Shown here piece after piece: positions 27,655 through 42,600 of a stretch of 64,000 nucleotides of DNA. The DNA comes from Actinoplanes couchii (GTDB lineage: Bacteria; Actinomycetota; Actinomycetes; Mycobacteriales; Micromonosporaceae). Where the stretch lies: positions 124,001 through 188,000 of the forward strand of contig NZ_BOMG01000024.1 in the NCBI RefSeq assembly GCF_016862075.1. Direction: 5' to 3'. Numbering within the stretch: position 1 is the first letter of the stretch; each line of letters starts with the position of its first letter. The notes under the pieces were generated by a model that saw nothing but the letters and a program-made list of their open reading frames with translations, searched no databases and was not told the DNA's origin. A program made the translations under genes and the position numbers.

Positions 27655-30600
27655 TCGGCCCAGCGGGGGTCCTCGACCAGGTTGTAGCAGCTCTCGGCGA
27701 AGGCGGTGGGGTTCGCCGCGGCCTGGGTGAAGCCGCCGGACCAGGTCCAGCCACCGACCGAGTAGATCACCTTGAGGTGCGGGTACTTCTTCTTCAGCTT
27801 GCGGAGCTGGTTGAACGAGCCACGCAGCGGCTGGTCCCAGGTGTCCGCGACGCCGTCGACGCTCTCCGCGGCGGTGTACGCCTTCTCGTAGTCGGCGTAG
27901 GAGTCACCGATGCTGCAGCGGCCGCCGGTGGTGTTGGCGAACGCGTACAGGATGTGGGTGAGCTTGGACGCCGAGCCGGAGGTGTCGATGTTCTTCGCGT
28001 GGTAGTTGCGCTGGTAGACGCCCCACTCGGCGAAGTAGCCGACGACCCACTTGTCACCCGTGGTGGGCGGCGTGGTCGGCGGTGTCGTGGGCGGGGTGGT
28101 GGGGGGCGTGGTCGGCGGAGTGGTCGGGTCGCTGCCACCGCAGGCGCCACTGTCCTTCCACACGGCCCATTCGGTGCTGTTGGCGGCCGGGGACTCGTTC
28201 TGGGTCCACCACTTGGCGGTGTAGTTCTTGCCGTTCTGGGAGGCGACGTTGTCCTTGACGTAGACGGCGGTCGCGCTCCATGCGGGGGCACAGGCGGCGG
28301 CTGCCGACGCGGACATGGCCGGGACGGCGAGGCCGCCCGCGATCATGGCGGTGCCGACGACGATCGCCCGGCGGGCGGTTCTTTGCACTGGGGGTCTCCT
28401 CAACCGTTAGGAAACTTTCCAAAGAGAGGGATGACAGAGACGGTAGTCACATCGATTAACAACAGTCAAGCGAGGTGAACACAGTTAAAAATTGACCGGC
28501 GGCGACACCACTGGACCGCTCGACAGGGTGCAATCGAGCGGATACACCCAGTAGTCTTCCGTCATGACCATCTTCGACGTCAACATTGGCGCCCTCACCG
28601 GCGGCGCGACCGAATTGGACCGTTACCGCGGATCGGTCGTCCTGGTGGTCAATGTGGCCTCACGCTGCGGCCTGACCCCGCAGTACGCCGAGTTGCAGAA
28701 CCTCTGGGAACGACACCGTGATCGCGGGTTCGTCGTGCTCGGGGTGCCGTGCAACCAGTTCGGCGACCAGGAGCCCGGCACCGCCGCCGAGATCCAGGAC
28801 TTCTGCCGGACCAGCTACGGGGTCACCTTCCCGGTGACCGAGAAGGTCGACGTCAACGGGCCCGGCCGGCACCCCCTCTACCGGGAGCTGGTCGGCGACG
28901 GCGACGACATCCAGTGGAACTTCGAGAAGTTCGTGGTCGCCCCGGACGGCACGGTCGCCGCGCGGTTCGGCCCCGGCACCACGCCGGACGACACCGACCT
29001 GCTGGCCACGATCGAGAAGCTGCTGCCGCGCCAATGAGCGAGCTTGCGAGCGAATCATCAGGTGCAGTGAGGTACTCATCGGGCCGCCGCAGCACAGCGG
29101 AGGTGGACCGATGAGCATCCACGTCATCGGCGTCGACGCGTACGCGCTCGGCTGGGTCGGCGTCGAACTCCGCGACGGCGTCTTCGGCCGGGCCGTCCTC
29201 GCCGCCACCCTCTACGAGATCGTCGCCGGCAGCTCGGGCGCCGCCGTCATCGGCGTCGACATCCCGCTCGGCATGCTCCCCGACCGCTGGCGTGCCGCCG
29301 ACACCCTCGCCGCCGACCAGCTCGGCCCGCGCCGCGCCAGCGTCTTCCGGGTGCCGCCCCGTGCCGTCTGGCAGGAGACCGACTTCGCGTCCGCCAACCG
29401 GCTCTGCCGCGAACTCACCGGTGCCGGGCTCAGCCGCCAGTCGTGGGCGCTGCGCCCCAAGCTGCTGGAGGCCAACGCCATCTGGGAGCGGCACCCCGGC
29501 CTGCTGTTCGAGGCGCATCCGGAGGTGTCGTTCCGGACCATGGCCGGCGAGCCGCTGCCGCACGCGAAGAAGACGTGGAGCGGCCAGGCCCGCCGCCGCG
29601 AACTCCTGGCCCGCAACGGCATCGTCCTGCCGGACAGACTGGGCCCGGCGGGCCAGGCCCCGCCCGACGACATCCTGGACGCGGCGGCGGTGGCGTGGAC
29701 CGCCCACCGGGTCGCCACCGGCACCGCCCTGAGCCATCCGAGCCCTCCCGAGGAGGACGAGGGCAGCCGGATAGCCATCTGGTACTGAACCACCCGGGCG
29801 CGCGGCGCAGGCCGGAGCCACCACCCCGCGTCGCGGGCCGGGCCCACCACCCCGCGACGCGGCCCGAGGCCACCACCCCGCGACTCGGGCCGGGGCCACC
29901 GCCCTGAAGCGCGGGCCGGGCCACCGCCCTGAAGCGCGGGCTACTTCGCCTGGGCGGCGATCTGCTGGGCTCGGGAGTGGGCTGCGGAGAGGGCGTCCGA
30001 GAACGCGGTACGGAGGCCGTTCCTCTCCAGCTCGCGCAGGGCGGCGGCGGTGGTGCCGGCCGGGGAGGTCACCGCCTCACGGAGTTCGGCCGGATGGCCG
30101 CCGGAGTCGCGGAGCATCAGAGCGGAACCCACAGCGGTCTGGACCGCCAGCTCGCGGGCGGTCTGGCGCGGAAGACCGAGCAGCACGCCGGCCTCGATCA
30201 TCGCCTCCACCACCAGGTAGAAGTAGGCCGGGCCGGAGCCGGACACCGCGGTGACGGCGTCCTGCTGGTACTCCGGCACCCGGACCGTCGCGCCCAACGG
30301 CTTGAAGAGATCGTCGGCGATCGCCACGTGCTCGTCGGTGGCGTGGTCACCCGGGGAGATGGCGCTCATCGCGTGGCCGACCATCGCCGGGGTATTGGTC
30401 ATCACCCGGATCACCGGGGTGCCCTCGGGCAGACGGTTTGCGAAGAACGAGGTGGGCAGGCCGGCGCAGAGCGACACGATCAGTTTGCCGGGTGTGACGC
30501 TGGAGCTGATCTCGTCGAGAACCTTCCCGGCGTCCAGCGGTTTGACGCCGATCGCCAGGACGTCGGCACGGGTCGCGGCCTCGATGTTGGTCACCACTGT

Positions 30601-33600
30601 CACGCCGTGCCGCTCGGTCAGTTCGGCGGCCCGGTCGGGGCGGCGCGCGGTGGCCAGCACCCGATCGGCGGGATGTCCGGAACGGATCAGGCCCGCGAGG
30701 ACCAGTTCGCCCATCTTGCCGGCCCCGATGATCGCGACGGTCTGCTCGGACAAAACAAACTCCTTACCGAAAAAGGGCTAAAAGCGGCAAGAATGCAAAC
30801 GCGGAGGAAAGCGGAACGGCGAGGAGGGTGGTGGCAGCGAGGAGGGCAGGGACGGCAAGGAAAGCAGGGGCGGGCAGGAGGGACGGGCAGGGGCGGGCAG
30901 GAGGGACGGGCAAGGGCGGGCAGGAGGGACGGGAACGACGGAAGGCGCCGACCCCGCGGACGGGGGCGACGCCTTCGACGTTAGAACTGTCAGCTGCCGA
31001 AGAAGACTTCAGCCTCTTCGTACCGCTCGATCGGAACGGTCTTCAGCTCGCCGGTGCCCTCGATCAGCGGGATCCGGACCACGTCGGTGCCCTTCAGGGC
31101 CACCATCTTGCCGAAGTCGCCCTCGTGGACGGCGTCGATGGCCTGCAGGCCGAAGCGGGTGGAGAGGACCCGGTCGAACGCGGTGGGGGTGCCACCACGC
31201 TGGATGTGACCGAGGACGACCGTGCGGGCCTCCTTGCCGGTCTTCTCCTCGAGCTGCTCGGCGAGCCACTGGCCGATGCCACCGAGGCGGACGTGGCCGA
31301 AGCTGTCCTTCTCCTGGTTGTGCAGCACCATCTGGCCGTCGAGCGGCTGGGCGCCCTCGGCGACGACGACGATCGGGGCGTACTCGACCTGGAAACGCTT
31401 GGTCACGTACGTCGCGACCTGCTCGACGTCGAACTGGCGCTCGGGCAGCAGGATGACGTTGGCGCCACCGGCGAGGCCGGCGTGCAGCGCGATCCAGCCG
31501 GCGTGGCGGCCCATGACCTCGACGACGAGGGTGCGGTGGTGCGACTCGGCGGTGGTGTGCAGCCGGTCGATGGCCTCCATCGCGATGTTGACCGCGGTGT
31601 CGAAGCCGAAGGTGTAGTCGGTGCCGTTGAGGTCGTTGTCGATCGTCTTCGGCACGCCGACGACGTTGACGCCCAGCTCGGCCAGCTTGGTGGCGACACC
31701 GAGGGTGTCCTCGCCGCCGATCGCGACGAGCGCGTCGACGCCCTGCTCGGCCAGGTTCGCCTTGATCTTCTCGACGCCACCCTCGATCTTGAACGGGTTG
31801 GTGCGCGAGGAGCCGAGGATGGTGCCGCCGCGCGGCAGGATGCCGCGGACCTCAGCGATGCCGAGCGGCTTGGTCAGACCCTCGAGCGGGCCCTTCCAGC
31901 CGTCCCGGAAGCCGACGAACTCGTGACCGTAAGCGGACACGCCCTTACGGACGACGGCACGGATGACCGCGTTGAGACCGGGGCAGTCGCCGCCACCGGT
32001 GAGCACGCCGATACGCATTTTTGTTCCCCCTGGATCGGGTAGCGAGATGCGGATAGCCCGTCAGGCCCCAGGTTGACGATCTTCGTCGGCTGCGTTGCCG
32101 GGGCCCGGGGCGGGCCGCACCCGAACTGTAGCCGCCGCCCCGAACCAGCCCGAACTCGGCCTACTAGCGGCTGTTTCGGCAGGGGGCAGGAGCGAGGCGA
32201 GGTCCAGGTGTCGTCTGGGTGTGCGGCGCGGGCGCCCGGATACCGGTGTTGTATCCGGGTGTTCGTGCCGTGCGGCCAGACGGCGGCTGGGCCACGCCGC
32301 AGCCCAGCCCCCTGCCGAAACAGCCGCTAGAGCCTGACGGTTTCGTTCTCGCCAGCGTCTGGCGTCTTTCCGGTAACGGCGGCCTTGGCGTAGCCCAGCA
32401 GGGTGACGACCTTGGAGCTGTGCGCGGCCTCCCAGTACTCGGCGGTCTCCGCGTCCACCTTGACCAGGGTGAGGTTCGGGGTCTCCAGGCCGTCCGGGAA
32501 CCACGCCTTGAGGAACGGATTCCACAGCTCCTTCGCCTTCGCCGGGTCGTCGACCCGGGCCGCCACGCCGGAGACCGAGATCCAGTTGTGGTGCTTCGTG
32601 TCGCTGAACGCCACGTTGACCTGGGGATGCACGGTGATCTGCTGGACCAGGTCGGAGTCGGCGTAGGTGAAGAACCACAGGTCTCCGTCGAACTCCACGT
32701 CCTGTACCGCCATCGGCCGGCTGACGTGCTTGCCGTCCTCGGTCATCGTGGTCAGCATCGCGATCCTCGCGTCCGACACCATCGCCTTGACCTTGTCGCG
32801 CTGTTCCTGCTCAGAAGTGGCCATGTCTCCGGACTGCCCCGGGCACACCGGCACAAACACCGGCCCGGCCACCAGCCCAAACACCGGCGCGAACACCGGC
32901 CCGAGCACCAGCCCGAACACCGGCGCGAACGCCAGACCGAGCAACGGCACAAACGCCGGCTCAGAGCAGCGACTCGATGGCTCCGAGCACCTCGGCGTCG
33001 CGGCCCAGAGCGGCCGGGACCACGGTGAGCGCCGACGACGCGGCCGGGGAGCAGTGCCGCAGCAGAGATTCGCGGATGCCGTCGACCACGAACGGGCCGG
33101 GTTCGGTGAACCGGCCGCCGACCACCACCACCGCCGGGTTGAAGACGGTGACCAGCGGGGTGACGGTCCGCCCGATCAGCCGCCCGGCGTCGCGCAGGGC
33201 CCGCTGGACCGGCCGGTCACCGGCCCCGGCCAGGGCGAGCAGGCGCTCCTCGGTGGGCGGGCCCTCGCCCGGACGGTGGTCGTGCAGGGCGGTGAAGTAG
33301 GCCGGTGAGAGGAACGGGGTGAGGCAGCCCCGGCGGCCGCAGGCGCAGAACGGGCCGACCTCCCGGACGGTGAGGTGGCCGATCTCGCCGGCGTACCCGA
33401 TGGCGCCGGGATACATCCGGCCGCCGGCCACCAGTCCGGCCCCGGCGTACTGGTCGGCGCTCAGGTAGACCACGTCCCGGGCACCTCGGGCGGCACCCCG
33501 CCGGGACTCGGCCAGAGCCGCCAGATGACCGTTGTTGATCACCTGGACCGGGCGGCCGAGGACCGCCGCCATGTCGTCGCCCGGGACGTATCCGGAGAAC

Positions 33601-36600
33601 ATCGGGAGAACACTGCGCTCACCGAACCCGCCGGTGACCGGGTGCACCGGGGCGGGCACGCTCGCCGCGAACCGGGTGTCCGGGCCGATCCGGTCGCCGT
33701 TCTCGCGCAGCACGTCCCGGGCGTACTCGGCGGCGGTCCGCAGCAGCGGCCGGGAGTCGCCTGGCAGCGCCGACGGCAGGAATCCGGTGTAGCGGACCTG
33801 ACCGGCGCCGTCCGCGGCGGCCACCCGGATCCCGAACGCCCCGATCTCGATGCCGACCAGCAGCGCCGACGGCGTGACCAGGCGGAAGTAGGGCGACGGG
33901 CGGCCGGGCCGGACCTCGGCCGGGGCGCACCGCTCGGCGATCCCGTCATGGACCAGCCCGGCGAGCAGTTCGGCGACGGCCGGCCGCGGCAGCTGGGTCA
34001 CCTTCACCAGGTCGCTGCGGGCGATCGGGCCGCGCTCGTGCAACGCCTCGACGAGGGCCTCCCGGCGCGCGGCCCGCTCCCGGGCCCCCGGCGAGACCGG
34101 CGAGCCGACGCCCGAAACGGCCCCCGGCAAGAAAGACGAGCCAGGAAAAGAAAGCAAGGAAGACGAGGCAGGCGAGGCAGGCGAAGGAGACGAGGCAGGC
34201 GAGGCAGGTGAAAGAGGCGAGGAGGGCGAGGAGGGCGAGGAGGGCGAGGAGGGCGAAACAAACGAGGAAGACGAGGAAGGCGATATGAGCGAGGGCGGTC
34301 CGGAGGAGACGACGGACCGGCTTGGCGTACGCCCACCGCGCCCGCCCGGAGTGGCCCGCAACCCGGCGAACAGCGCCCCCAGCAGCCCGGCCCGGGCCCC
34401 GAGCGTCCCGGTGACGATGCCGGTGGCCGCGGCGACTTCGGGCTGGGCGTACCAGGCAACCGTCTCCCGCACCGCGGCGACGATCGGCCCGTCCGCTTCG
34501 ACGAGGGGCCCGTCGAGCACCACGAGTCCGGGATTGATCGTGTTGGCGAGGTCCGCGACGACCCGCCCGATCATGTGCCCGGCGTCGGCGAGGACCCGTT
34601 CGGCGGCGGCGTCGTGCCGGGCGAGTTCGAGGGCCCGGGCGGCGGTGATCCGGGGTTGCCCGGCGGTGACGACGCCGCCGTAGGGGGTGCCGACGGCGGC
34701 GAGGATGGCCGGGGTGGAGGCGATGGTCTCCAGGCAGCCGCGGTGGCCGCAGCGGCAGAACGGCCCGATCTCGTCCATCTGCACGTGCCCGATCTGCCCG
34801 GCGGCGCCGCTGGCCCCGTGGTGCAGGACGCCGCCGAGGAGCAGGCCGCAGTCGATGCCGGTGCCGATGCGCAGGTAGCAGACGTCGGGCCGGCCGGCGG
34901 CGGCCCCGTATCCGACCTCGCCGAGAAGGCTCAGCTCGGCGACCGTCCGCACGATGATCCGGCGGCCGAGGTGCTGTCGCGGGTCGCCGTCCGGCGGGGT
35001 GGCGAAGCCGGCGACGGTCGCCCAGGTCCGGCCGCCCGTCTCGGCCTCGCACTCGGCGATCAGGGCGGCGAGCGTGTCGAGGCCGGTGTCCGGGTCGTAG
35101 CGTTCGGTGCGGATCGTGCCGGTGAGGTCGGCCGCCGCCACCCGTACGCCGTCGGTGGTGACCAGCGCGCCCACCACCCCACCCGCCGCCGGGCCGAGGG
35201 TCAGTGACCGGGCCGGCCGTCCGGCCCGGGCGCCGTCGGCGACCGCGTGTTCCTCGGCGAGCAGGCCGGCGTCGAACAGTTCGGTGACGACCCGGTTGAC
35301 GGTCATCCGGGCCATGCCGGTGCGCCGGGTGAGGTCGGCGCGGCTGATCCGGCCGGCCTCGCGGACGGCGGCGAGGACCAGGTCGCGTCGGGTGGACATC
35401 CGTCAAGTTTTGCCAGAACTAGACGTAATTACCGGAGAACTGCGACCGCCGTCACACGCAGCTCAGGGCAAATCGGGCCGCCAATACGCGAGACACAGGC
35501 GAATCAAAGCCGTGAGCAGGCCTTTTAGGCTCTGGCTCGACGCTAATCAACTCGATACCTTCGGAAACAAGGCGTTAACAAACCACCGGTGCCGGCCCGG
35601 TGGACTCCCGTTACTTCTTTTCTCGAGGTGTGCGATGACGACTGTCGAACCCCGTCCGCCGGCCACCGTCCCGGTAGCACCGAACGCACCCACCAGACTG
35701 ATCGTCGCGATGGCGCTCGCCATGTTCGGTGCCTACCTGGCGATCCTCACCCCGGTCATCGTCACCATGTCGATCCGGGTCGCGCAGATCGCCCCGGACG
35801 ACAAGGCCGCCGCCCTCGGCACGGTCCTGTCGGTCGGCGCCGTCCTCGCGCTGATCGGCAACCCGTTCTTCGGGGCCATGTCCGACCGCACCACCTCCCG
35901 GTTCGGGCGACGGCGGCCGTGGCTGATCGGCGGCATGCTGCTCGGGTTCGCCGGCCTGCTGATCGTCGCGACCGGCGGCACCATCGCGGTGCTGACAGTC
36001 GGCTGGGCGATCGCCCAGCTCGGCATCAACGCCACCCTGGCCACGCTGTTCGCGCTGATGCCCGACCAGATCCCGGCCCAGCAGCGCGGCAGGGTCAGCG
36101 GCATCCTCGGCCTGATGACGTCGGCGGCGATCCTCGGCGGCACCGCCCTGGCCGCCGTGCTGGCCGGCAACACCCTGCTGATGTTCGTGGTCCCGGCCCT
36201 GATCGGCATCGCCACGGTGGGCCTGCTGGTCGCGATCCTCAAGGACCGCCCGGCCGAGAAGGGCCACTTCGCGCCCTACCGGGTCAAGGAGTTCCTGCAC
36301 ACCTTCTACGTCAACCCGCGGCAGCACCCGGACTTCGTCTGGAACATCGTCAGCCGGTTCCTGATCTGGATGGGCCTGGCCTCGGTCACCACCTACCAGG
36401 CGTACCTGCTGATCGATCGGTTCGGCTACACCACCGACACCGTCGCCGGCGGCATCCTGGTCGCCACCCTGGTCAGCACCGCCGGTCTGGTCATCGGCTC
36501 GTCGGTCGGCGGCACGCTCTCCGACAAGCTCGGGCGGCGCAAGCCGTTCGTGCTCGGCGCCGGCATCGTGCTCGCGATCTCCCTCGCGCTGATCGCGTTC

Positions 36601-39600
36601 GCCGGCAGTTTCCCGGTCTTCCTCGCCGCGTCCGCGATCTACGGCCTCGGCCAGGGCGTCTACCTCGCCGTCGACCTGGCGCTCGCCACCGACGTGCTGC
36701 CCGACCCGGACGACGCCGCCAAGGACATGGGCGTGCTCAACATCGCCAACGCGCTGCCGCAGTCGCTGGTCCCGATCCTGGCCGCCCCGATCCTCGCCAT
36801 CGGCAGCAGCACCAACTCCAACTACAGCCTGCTGTTCCTGTGCGGCGCGGCCGTCGCCCTGGTCGGCGCGGTCCTGGTCCGGATGGTCCGCGGCGCCCGC
36901 TGAGAAGGCGTTGCCTGCTGAGAAGGCGGTGCCTGCTGAGCGACGCGGCGCCCGCTGAAGGAGCTGAGAAGAACGTGGAGAACCCGATGAACCCGTACCA
37001 GAACCCTGCTCTTCCGATCGAGGAAAGGGTCACCGACCTGCTCTCCCGCCTCACCCTGGCGGAGAAGGCGGGACTGATGTTCCACACCATGGTCGGGGTC
37101 GACCCGGACGGCACCTTCGCCGACGGCACCGAGATGATGCTGTCGGCGCGGGACCTGATCGCCGGGAAGCTGATCAACCACGTCAACATCCTGACGTCCG
37201 CGCCGGTCCCGCCGCAGCGGCTGGCCGAGTGGCACAACCGGATCCAGGAGCTGGCCGCCGGCGTCGGCAACGGCATCCCGGTCACCGTCTCCACCGACCC
37301 CCGGCACGGTGTGATCGACAACCCCGCGGCGTCCGCGTCGGCCGGCGGTTTCTCCGCGTGGCCCGAGCCGATCGGGCTGGGGGCGACCAAGGACCCCGCG
37401 GCGGTACGCCGATTCGCCGACGTGGTCCGCCAGGAGTACCTGGCCACCGGCATCCGGGTGGCCCTGCACCCGATGGCCGACCTGGCCACCGAACCGCGCT
37501 GGGCCCGCGGCAACGGCACTCTGGGGTCGGACGCCGACATGGTGTCCGCGATGATCCGCGAGTACGTCCTGGGGCTGCAGGGCGACACCCTCGGCCCGGA
37601 CAGCGTCGCCGCGATGGTGAAGCACTTCCCCGGCGCAGGCCCGCAGATGAACGGGGAGGACGCGCACTTCCACTACGGACGGGAGCAGGTCTACCCGGGT
37701 GGCATGTGGGAGTACCACCTCAAGCCGTTCGAGGCGGCGTTCGAGGCCGGGGTCGCGCAGGTGATGCCGTACTACGGGATGCCGGTCGGCACCGAGCACG
37801 AGGAGGTCGGCTTCAGCTTCAGCCACGGCATCATCGAGGGCCTGTTGCGGCAGCGGTACGGCTTCGACGGCGTGGTCTGCACCGACTGGGGCCTGGTCAC
37901 CGACGCCGTCATCATGGGCTCCGACATGCCGGCCCGGGCCTGGGGTGTCGAGCACCTGGACCGGCACGCCCGGGTGCTGAGGATCCTGGAGGCGGGCGCC
38001 GACCAGCTCGGCGGCGAGAACTGCCCGGAGCTGATCGTCGACCTGGTGACCGACGGCCGGATCAGCGAGGCCCGGATCGACGTGTCGGTGCGCCGGATCC
38101 TGCGGGACAAGTTCCGGCTCGGCCTGTTCGACGAGCGCCGTCTCGTCGACGTCGCCGCGGCCGGCCGGATCGCCGGGCAGCCCGCCTTCCGGTCGGCCGG
38201 CCTGGACGCCCAGCGCCGCTCGATCGTCGTCCTGGACGCGGCGGGCACGCTGCCGCTGACCGAGGGCTGCTCCGTCTACCTGGACGGGGTCGACCCGGCG
38301 GTGGCGGCCGGCTACGCGAAGGTGGTCGACGATCCGGCACAGGCCGACGTGGCGATCGTCCGCAAGGCCGCCCCGTTCGATCCGCGCGGCGGCGGGTTCG
38401 AGGCGTTCTTCCACGCCGGGCGGCTGGAGTGGACGCCCGATGAGCTGGCACCGGTGCTGGAACTGTCGGCCGGCCTGCCGACCGTGGTCGACGTCTGGCT
38501 GGACCGGCCGGCCGTCCTCACCCCGCTGCTCGGGCGCACGGCGCTGACCGGCAGTTTCGGGTCCGGTGACGAGGCGCTGCTGGACGTGTTGTTCGGCCGC
38601 TCCCCCGCCACCGGGACGCTGCCGTTCGAGCTGCCGTCGTCGATGGCCGAGGTGGCGGCGTCCCGCGAGGACGTGCCCAACGACACCGCCAACCCGCTTT
38701 TCCGGTACGGCCACGGAGTCCCGCTCCCCTGAGCCGCCCCGGATTTCCCGGCGGCGGACGGCGGCCGCCCCGCGGTGTGAACCGCAGCCGCCCGGCGGTG
38801 CGGAGCGCATCCACACGGCAGCCGCCCGGCGGTGCGGAGCGCATCCACACGGCGGCCGCTCGCCGGTGCGGATCGCATCCGCCCGGCGGTCGCGGGGTGA
38901 CCGGAAGGGGTCGCCTGCCGCGCGGGGTGGCCACGGGCGGTGTAACCACGGGAGCGATGGTTCGGCCGGTGAGGTGCTATTCGTAGCGAAGCCGCGAAGT
39001 TGATCTTCTGCCCTTGACCCGTTCTATTCAAATGACGCAGCCCCGGCCGGAAATGATCGGCCGGGGCTGCGTCAGGTCTCGGGTCAGTGGGCCATCGCCC
39101 GGGGAGCGTCCGGGTCCACCGTGAGGGGGCCGGTGCGGAAGAGCAGCGCGCCGACCACGGCGGCCAGGACGAAGAAGCCGGCCGACCAGAAGAAGACCGT
39201 GTGGTAGCTCTCCAGCGCGGCCTGGGCCTGGGTGAGCTGCGAGGCGGTCCTGCCCACCAGGTAGTCCTCGGCGGCCGTGGCGGCGAAGGAGCTGAGCAGC
39301 GCGGTGCCGATCGAGCCACCGATCTGCTGCACCGTGTTGATCATCGCGGAGGCCACGCCGGCGTCGCTGTGTGCCACGCCCGAGGTGGCGGCGTTCTGGG
39401 TCGGCGCGAAGACCAGGCCCAGGCCAAGACCGATGATGATCAGGCCGGGCAGGACTCCGGTGACGTAGGTGGAGTCCAGTTCCAGGCGGGTCAGGAACAG
39501 CATGCCGCCGGCCGCCATCAAGGCGCCGACCGGGACCAGCGGGCGCGGGCCGATCTTCGGGGCCAGCATCGAGCCGGCGGTGGTGGCGGTCAGCATGACC

Positions 39601-42600
39601 GAGCCGAGCATCGGCAGGAACGCCAGACCGGTCTGGATCGGGGTGAACTGCAGGATGCCGGCCAGGTAGTAGGTGAGGAAGAGGAAGATGCCGAACATGC
39701 CGGCGCCGGCGATCGCGATCGAGGCGTACGAGCCGCCGCGGTTGCGGTCCAGGACGACGCGCAGCGGGAGCAGCGGGTGGGCGGCGCGGCGCTCGATGAA
39801 GACGAAGGCGATCAGCAGGATCACACCGGCCGCGATCGGGCCGAGGGTCATCGCGTCGGTCCAGCCGTCGGTCTCGGCGTTGCCCAGGCCGTAGACCAGG
39901 GCGACCAGGCCGGACACGGCGGTGATGGTGCCGGGCACGTCGATCCGGCCGTGGGCGCGGACCGGCTCGTCGGTGAGCTTGGCGAAGGCGCCGGCCACCG
40001 CGATCGCGGCGATCACCAGGTTGACGTAGAGGCACCAGCGCCACGAGACGTACTCGGTGAGGACGCCGCCGAGCAGCAGGCCGATGCCGCCGCCGGCACC
40101 GGAGATGGCGCCGAAGATGCCGAACGCCTTGCCGCGCTCGGCCGGCTCGGTGAACGTGGTGGACAGCAGCGACAGGGCGGCCGGGGCCAGCGCCGCGCCG
40201 AACGCGCCCTGCAGCGCGCGGGCGAAGATCAGCAGTTCCAGGTTCTGGGCGGCGCCGCCGAGCGCCGAGGCGAGGGCGAACCCGACCAGGCCGATGACGA
40301 ACATCCGCTTGCGGCCGAAAAAGTCGGAGAGCCGGCCGCCGAGCAGCAGCAGGCTGCCGAAGGCGAGGGCGTAACCGGTCACCACCCACTGCCGGCCGAA
40401 GTCGTCGAAGCCGAGGTCGGCCTGGGCGGTGGGCAGCGCGATGTTCACGATGGTGGCGTCCAGCACCACCATGAGCTGGGCCAGCGCCAGGACCACCAGG
40501 GCCCACCAGCGGCCGGTGTCCCGTCCGGCGGATGTCGGCCGTTCGACGACGGTGCTGCTCATTGTTGTTCCGGGCCTTCCGTGGCTGGGGCGTGGTTCCA
40601 CTCCAGTCGGCAGGCCGGTCATCCGGCTGAGGGATGCGTCAGTCTTTTTGTGTCATCCGGTTCCACCGGGCCAGGTTGTGTTTCGCGTCGACCAGGGCGT
40701 CGTGCCGGCCGGCCATCTCCGGCAGGTGCGGGCGGCCCAGGTCGTCCCACTTCTGGCGCAGATCCTTGGTGAAGCGGGGGATCTCCCGGGGCAGCGCCGG
40801 CATGGCGCCCCACAGCTGGGCCAGGGCGACGTGGTCGTACGCCGCGTACCAGGCCCAGAGCTCCATCTGCTCGCCGCGGCCGCGGATCGGCTCGATCAGG
40901 AACTCGTACAGGTCCTCGCGGATCCGCTCCCGGCTGCGCCAGGACTTGTCGGACGGCGAGGGCAGCTTGTCGAGCACGTTGCGCCGCACCCAGGGCACGG
41001 CGCGAGAGTCGTCGAACTCGGTGCTGACCGCGTAGAACTCGCGGCCGAACTCGTCGACGACACCGATCGAGACCAGGTCGACGATCCGACCGTCCTCGAT
41101 GAATTCACAGTCATAGAAATAGCGATAAACCACCGCCGACCTCCCCACCCTCCACCCGTAAAGAGGATGAAGAACTCCTTATGGATCAGTTTCCCCTACG
41201 CCGATCAGGAGGTCTCCGTCAGGGCCGCCCGTGCCAGCATCAGACCCTCCGGGCAGTCGTGGCGGGCGGACCGGTCGGCCAGCACCGCCCAGCGCAGCCG
41301 CAGCAGCACCGGCAGCGCGGCCTCCACCTCGTCGGCGCTGACCGGCCCGGCGCCCAGGTAACCGGCCACCAGCTCGGCGGCGTGCTCCGGCCCGCCGGCG
41401 TAGGCGACCGCGGCGGCCAGGTCGTAGACCAGCGGCCCGGTGCCGCTGGCCCCGCAGTGCAGCGGCCCGGAGCGTCCGGTCGCCGGATCGATCGCGAAGA
41501 CGTCCGGGGCCGGGTCGCCGTGCAGCACGCCGTAGGTGAGCTGATCGGTCACGGTCAGCCGGGTGACGGCCCCGACCGCGCCGGCCACCGCGTCCCGCAC
41601 CCACGGCTCGGCGTCCAGGTGCCCGGCGTCCGGATCGGGCATCTGGACCGGGCGCAGGCCGGAGTGCCGGAAACCGCGCAGTGCCCGGTGCACGGCGCCC
41701 AGCCGCTCGCCCCACCACTGCTGGTCCACCGGATCCCGCCCGTCCAGGCAGCGCCCGGGCAGCCGGCGCAGGACCGCGAGCACCCCCTGCGGTACGACCA
41801 CGGTCAGCGCCCCGCCGAGGGTGCGGACCGGGGCTCCCGCGTCGATCCGCGCGCCGAGCAGGTGCTGGGCCGCGGCGAGCCCGGCCTCGACCGACTGCCG
41901 GGCGGCACTCTCGGCGAGGCGGGCCACGTACCGGGCGCCGCCCGCGGTGAAGTCCCATCCACACGACATCAGGACCAACGGAAGTCCGGTCAATTCGGAC
42001 GGAACGAGGTGCCACTGGTCGCGCAGCACCGATCGAAGGAATTCGTCATCCGGCACCGCGGGATTATCTCGACACAAGCCACCAAAGCGACGGACAACCG
42101 GGGCGACAGTCACTCAGCGAGATAGACGGTTTACAGAACGCTACCGAAGGGACATGATCGTACGGAGCGTGTTTCGATGTCCGTTTTCTAAATGGCGCCG
42201 CGAGCGCGCTTCATGCTAAGAGTGATCGTTCGCGTCCTGGGGCCGACGCAGACCGGAGTCCGATCGCGGTCCCCACCGGGGGAGGGATCAACGCCGTGGA
42301 CCATCGCATGCCGGATCCCGGCGACGCGCTGACTGGCGTGGACATGTTCGCCGGGCTGGAGCCGGAGGTGCGCCAGCGGGTCATCGCCGCGGCCGTTCCG
42401 CGCCACTACCGCAAGGGGCAGATCCTCTTCGTCGAGCACGACCCCGGCGATTCCCTGATCATCATGAAACGGGGCGCCGTCGCCGTCTTCCGCACCGCGC
42501 CGACCGGGGAGCGCGCCGTGCTGACCGTGGTCCGACCACCGGACGTCCTCGGTGAGGTGTCCCTGCTGGACGCGTCGACCCGCAGCGCGTCCGCCGAGGC